A program made the translations under genes and the position numbers. Under the pieces are notes generated by a model that was given only the letters and a program-made list of their open reading frames with translations, searched no databases and was not told the origin of the DNA. 8,875 nt of DNA from assembly GCF_900764565.1 (NCBI RefSeq), contig NZ_CAAFOM010000180.1, positions 1-8,875 on the forward strand. Reading direction: 5' to 3'. This DNA comes from an uncultured Catenibacterium sp. (GTDB taxonomy: Bacteria > Bacillota_I > Bacilli_A > Erysipelotrichales > Coprobacillaceae). Of the stretch, positions 6,902-8,875 are shown piece after piece. Numbering within the stretch: the first letter of the stretch is position 1; each line of letters begins with the position of its first letter.

Positions 6902-7741
6902 ATGGATAACATAAAAGCGATAGAACGTAGTATTATTACAAATTTTAGAAAACCTTTATGGCGTAGATTTATTAAGGGTATTCAGGATTATGAACTCATT
7001 GAACCTGGTGATAAGATTGCGGTATGTATTTCAGGTGGAAAAGATTCAATGCTTCTTGCAAAGTTATTACAGGAATTACAGAGACATGGTAAGTTTCATT
7101 TTGATTTAGAGTTCATCTGTATGGATCCAGGCTATAATCCTGCCAATAGAAAATTGATTGAAGAGAATGCGGAAAAGCTAGGTATTCCTATTCAGTTCTA
7201 TGAGTCAGATATATTCAATGTCGTACATGGAATAGAAAAGAACCCTTGTTATTTATGTGCAAGAATGCGTAGAGGGTTCTTATATCATAGAGCACAGGAA
7301 TTAGGATGTAATAAGATTGCGTTAGGACATCATTATTCAGATGTAATAGAAACTATTTTAATGGGTATGATGTATGGGGCTCAGGTCCAGACTATGATGC
7401 CTAAACTTCATAGCAAGAACTTTAAAGGTATGGAATTGATTCGTCCTATGTATTTGATTCATGAAGAAGATATTATTGCCTGGGCTGAGAAGTTTAATTT
7501 AAAATTCTTACAGTGTGCATGTCGTTTTACAGAAGAATCTGAAGCACGTGGAGAAATTGAACATACATCTAAACGTGCAGAAACTAAGATGTTGATTAAG
7601 AAACTAAGAGAGATCAATCCTAAAGTAGAACAGAATATCTTTAAGAGTGTAGAGAATGTCAATCTTAAAACAATTATTGCCTATACTGACTGGGATGAAT
7701 CAAAGAAGAGTTTCTTAGATTTCTATAAGGAGCAGGAATAA
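6902..7741 (+). CDS. TtcA-family PP-loop tRNA thiolation protein
   Basis: The protein resembles TtcA, the iron-sulfur ATPase that makes 2-thiocytidine at tRNA position 32. It has 279 residues. The PP-loop SGGKDS at 44-49 binds ATP and adenylates the target base. PCYLC at 115-119 (Cys116, Cys119) matches the CxxC cluster motif, and GHHYSDVIET at 142-151 is the conserved PP-loop-family helix. A third cysteine region reads CAC (Cys205, Cys207), where E. coli TtcA has its third cluster ligand. The exact tRNA target is inferred only from family resemblance, so I leave the symbol blank. The ATG at 6902 has GAGGTG at 6891-6896 (5-base spacing); an ATG at 6872 would add ten residues of unlikely sequence without a good site. 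It overlaps the next gene by one base. Confidence 0.85.
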   Translation: MDNIKAIERSIITNFRKPLWRRFIKGIQDYELIEPGDKIAVCISGGKDSMLLAKLLQELQRHGKFHFDLEFICMDPGYNPANRKLIEENAEKLGIPIQFYESDIFNVVHGIEKNPCYLCARMRRGFLYHRAQELGCNKIALGHHYSDVIETILMGMMYGAQVQTMMPKLHSKNFKGMELIRPMYLIHEEDIIAWAEKFNLKFLQCACRFTEESEARGEIEHTSKRAETKMLIKKLREINPKVEQNIFKSVENVNLKTIIAYTDWDESKKSFLDFYKEQE

Positions 7742-8424
7742 TGGATGATCAGTTTACAAGATTAAGATGGGTAGCAGGTAATGAGTCTATTGATATCATG
7801 AAGACTAAACATGCTGCAGTGTTTGGCTGTGGTGGTGTTGGAGGCTATGTCATTGAAGGATTGGTTCGCTCTGGTATAGGAACAATTGATGTATTTGATC
7901 ATGATACAGTGGATATCACAAATCTCAATAGACAGATAATTGCCTTACATTCTACAGTAGGTAAGAAAAAAGTAGATATCATTAAAGAACGTATGTTAGA
8001 TATTAATCCAAATTTAAATATAAATACGTTTGATACATTTTATTTACCAGAGAATGCTGATACAATAGATTTATCTCAATATGATTATGTAATTGATGCA
8101 ATTGATACAGTAACTGCAAAGATAGAATTGATTAAGAGATGTACAGAATTGAATGTACCTATTATCTCTTCTATGGGTACAGGAAATAAGCTTGATCCTT
8201 CTCACTTACAGATTACTGATATCTATAAGACAAAGATTGATCCTCTTGCGAAAGTCATGAGAAGAGAATTAAAAGCAAGAAGAATTAAGAAGTGTTTAGT
8301 TGCTTATTCAGATGAGATTCCTGCAAAGACAGGACAAAGAACACCAGGTAGTAGTGTCTTTGTGCCAGCAAGTGCAGGATTAATGATTGCAGGATATGTG
8401 TTTCAATCATTGATAGGAGGATAA
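7741..8424 (+). CDS. tcdA: tRNA threonylcarbamoyladenosine dehydratase (TcdA/ThiF family)
   Basis: This is an E1-like adenylating enzyme that, in characterised relatives (E. coli TcdA/CsdL), uses ATP to cyclise t6A at tRNA position 37 into ct6A. It has 227 residues, at the short end for the family. The nucleotide-binding GCGGVGGYVIEGLVRSGIG lies at 29-47, with NLNRQ at 61-65 and lysines at 75-77. DAIDTVTAK at 119-127 and SSMGTGNKLDP at 143-153 are typical. The TcdA-specific segment from DPLAKVMRRELKAR onward (167-180) and the ending GSSVFVPASAGL separate it from ThiF/MoeB, and no CxxC zinc motif is seen. The ATG shares its first base with the upstream stop (TAATG), and AAGGAG at 7727-7732 gives an 8-base spacing. 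The neighbour is another anticodon-loop modification gene. Confidence 0.92.
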   Translation: MDDQFTRLRWVAGNESIDIMKTKHAAVFGCGGVGGYVIEGLVRSGIGTIDVFDHDTVDITNLNRQIIALHSTVGKKKVDIIKERMLDINPNLNINTFDTFYLPENADTIDLSQYDYVIDAIDTVTAKIELIKRCTELNVPIISSMGTGNKLDPSHLQITDIYKTKIDPLAKVMRRELKARRIKKCLVAYSDEIPAKTGQRTPGSSVFVPASAGLMIAGYVFQSLIGG

Positions 8425-8428
8425 CAGT

Positions 8429-8875
8429 ATGGCTAAAGTTGCAGTTTTAATGGCAGATGGTTTTGAAGAAGTAGAAGCCTTAGGTGTAGTAGATATCTTA
8501 AGACGTGCAGAAGTGGATGTAGACACTGTTTCTATTAAAGAGGAGCAGGTTGTCATTTCTTCTAGAAACATTCCTGTACGTGCCGATAAGACACTTAGAG
8601 ACATGGATTATTATGATATGATTGTGATTCCTGGAGGAGCAGGTGCATGGACCTTAAGAGATGATGATCGTATTATTTCACTCATTAAGAAATATGATCA
8701 TGAAGAAAGATATATTGCCGCTATATGTGCAGGACCTATGGCTTTAGGTAAAGCAGGTGTAATCACTAATAAGAAAGTCACTTCTTATCCAGGAGAAGAA
8801 ATAGAAAGTTATTTAAAAGCAGGTCAGTATGTTGAAGAAGAAGTGGTTGTAGATGGTCATATTATTACAAGTAGA
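8429..8875 (+). CDS. DJ-1/PfpI family protein (3' end cut off by window)
   Basis: This is a partial gene of 149 codons, open to the last base of the window. It belongs to the DJ-1/PfpI/ThiJ superfamily of the type often annotated as 4-methyl-5(beta-hydroxyethyl)-thiazole monophosphate biosynthesis (YajL/ThiJ-like). The conserved acidic residue lies in GFEEVEA (Glu16, equivalent to Glu18 of human DJ-1). VIPGGAGA is at 66-73, and the nucleophile-elbow cysteine is Cys100 in AAICAGP. The read ends in VVDGHIITSR, the point where relatives continue with GPGTA-like sequence and a final helix, so roughly 35 residues should be missing. AGGAGG at 8415-8420, inside the end of tcdA, is 8 bases from the ATG, and the intergenic gap is four bases, so it is co-transcribed. 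Chaperone, glyoxalase or other activity cannot be assigned from sequence. Confidence 0.92.
   Translation, partial: MAKVAVLMADGFEEVEALGVVDILRRAEVDVDTVSIKEEQVVISSRNIPVRADKTLRDMDYYDMIVIPGGAGAWTLRDDDRIISLIKKYDHEERYIAAICAGPMALGKAGVITNKKVTSYPGEEIESYLKAGQYVEEEVVVDGHIITSR

Noticed and set aside
7459..7662. Minus-strand open frame inside the TtcA-like gene
   Set aside because: It is embedded in a conserved gene with no promoter or family signal.
8407..8604. Minus-strand open frame opposite the DJ-1 gene start
   Set aside because: It is Ser/Thr-rich, as expected for the reverse of Glu/Val/Asp codons, and overlaps clear DJ-1 coding sequence and its ribosome binding site.
1..8875. CRISPR array, insertion sequence, toxin-antitoxin or defence system
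   Set aside because: I saw no regularly spaced repeats, transposase motifs, terminal inverted repeats or small toxin-like gene pairs. Nearly every base is accounted for by conserved housekeeping genes.

Overview
The window is AT-rich, densely packed, mostly single-strand coding DNA with strong AGGAGG-type ribosome binding sites, TTA/AGA-rich codons and very short intergenic gaps. This points to a low-GC Gram-positive (Bacillota). A gut Erysipelotrichia/Coprobacillaceae-like organism is my best guess from the overall style, but the sequence alone does not prove it. The left end is not genomic: bases 1-22 are the 3' end of the Illumina TruSeq read-2 adapter, so the real contig begins near base 23. 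All genes are on the + strand, there are no RNA genes or mobile elements, and no gene-free stretch exceeds 300 bases.

Bases 23-5827 hold an arginine biosynthesis operon in the order argG-argH-argC-argJ-argB. Gaps are +11, -8, +10 and -1 bases, and a very clear intrinsic terminator overlaps the argB stop codon. ArgB (N-acetylglutamate kinase) and ArgC (N-acetylglutamyl-phosphate reductase) carry acetylated intermediates forward. ArgJ recycles the acetyl group from N-acetylornithine back to glutamate, and ArgG/ArgH convert citrulline plus aspartate to arginine and fumarate. argD, argF and carAB are not here and must lie elsewhere.

Bases 5872-6783 are an independent gene for a lipoprotein: lipobox, a long Lys/Glu/Gln-rich helical repeat stalk, then a zinc-dependent N-acetylmuramoyl-L-alanine amidase (Amidase_3) domain with all four expected metal/catalytic residues.

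Bases 6787-8875 look like a second operon. A TATAAT promoter is followed almost at once by an 11-bp hairpin. Then come a TtcA-family PP-loop tRNA thiolase, a TcdA-family t6A37 dehydratase overlapping it by one base, and a DJ-1/PfpI-family protein cut off by the window end. The first two would both modify the tRNA anticodon loop.

I found no sign of a new defence, mobile or regulatory system. The points most worth a second look are the adapter at the contig edge, the promoter-proximal hairpin, the repeat stalk of the amidase, the CxxC/CxC cysteine layout in the TtcA-like protein, and the marked CAG preference for glutamine in an AT-rich genome.
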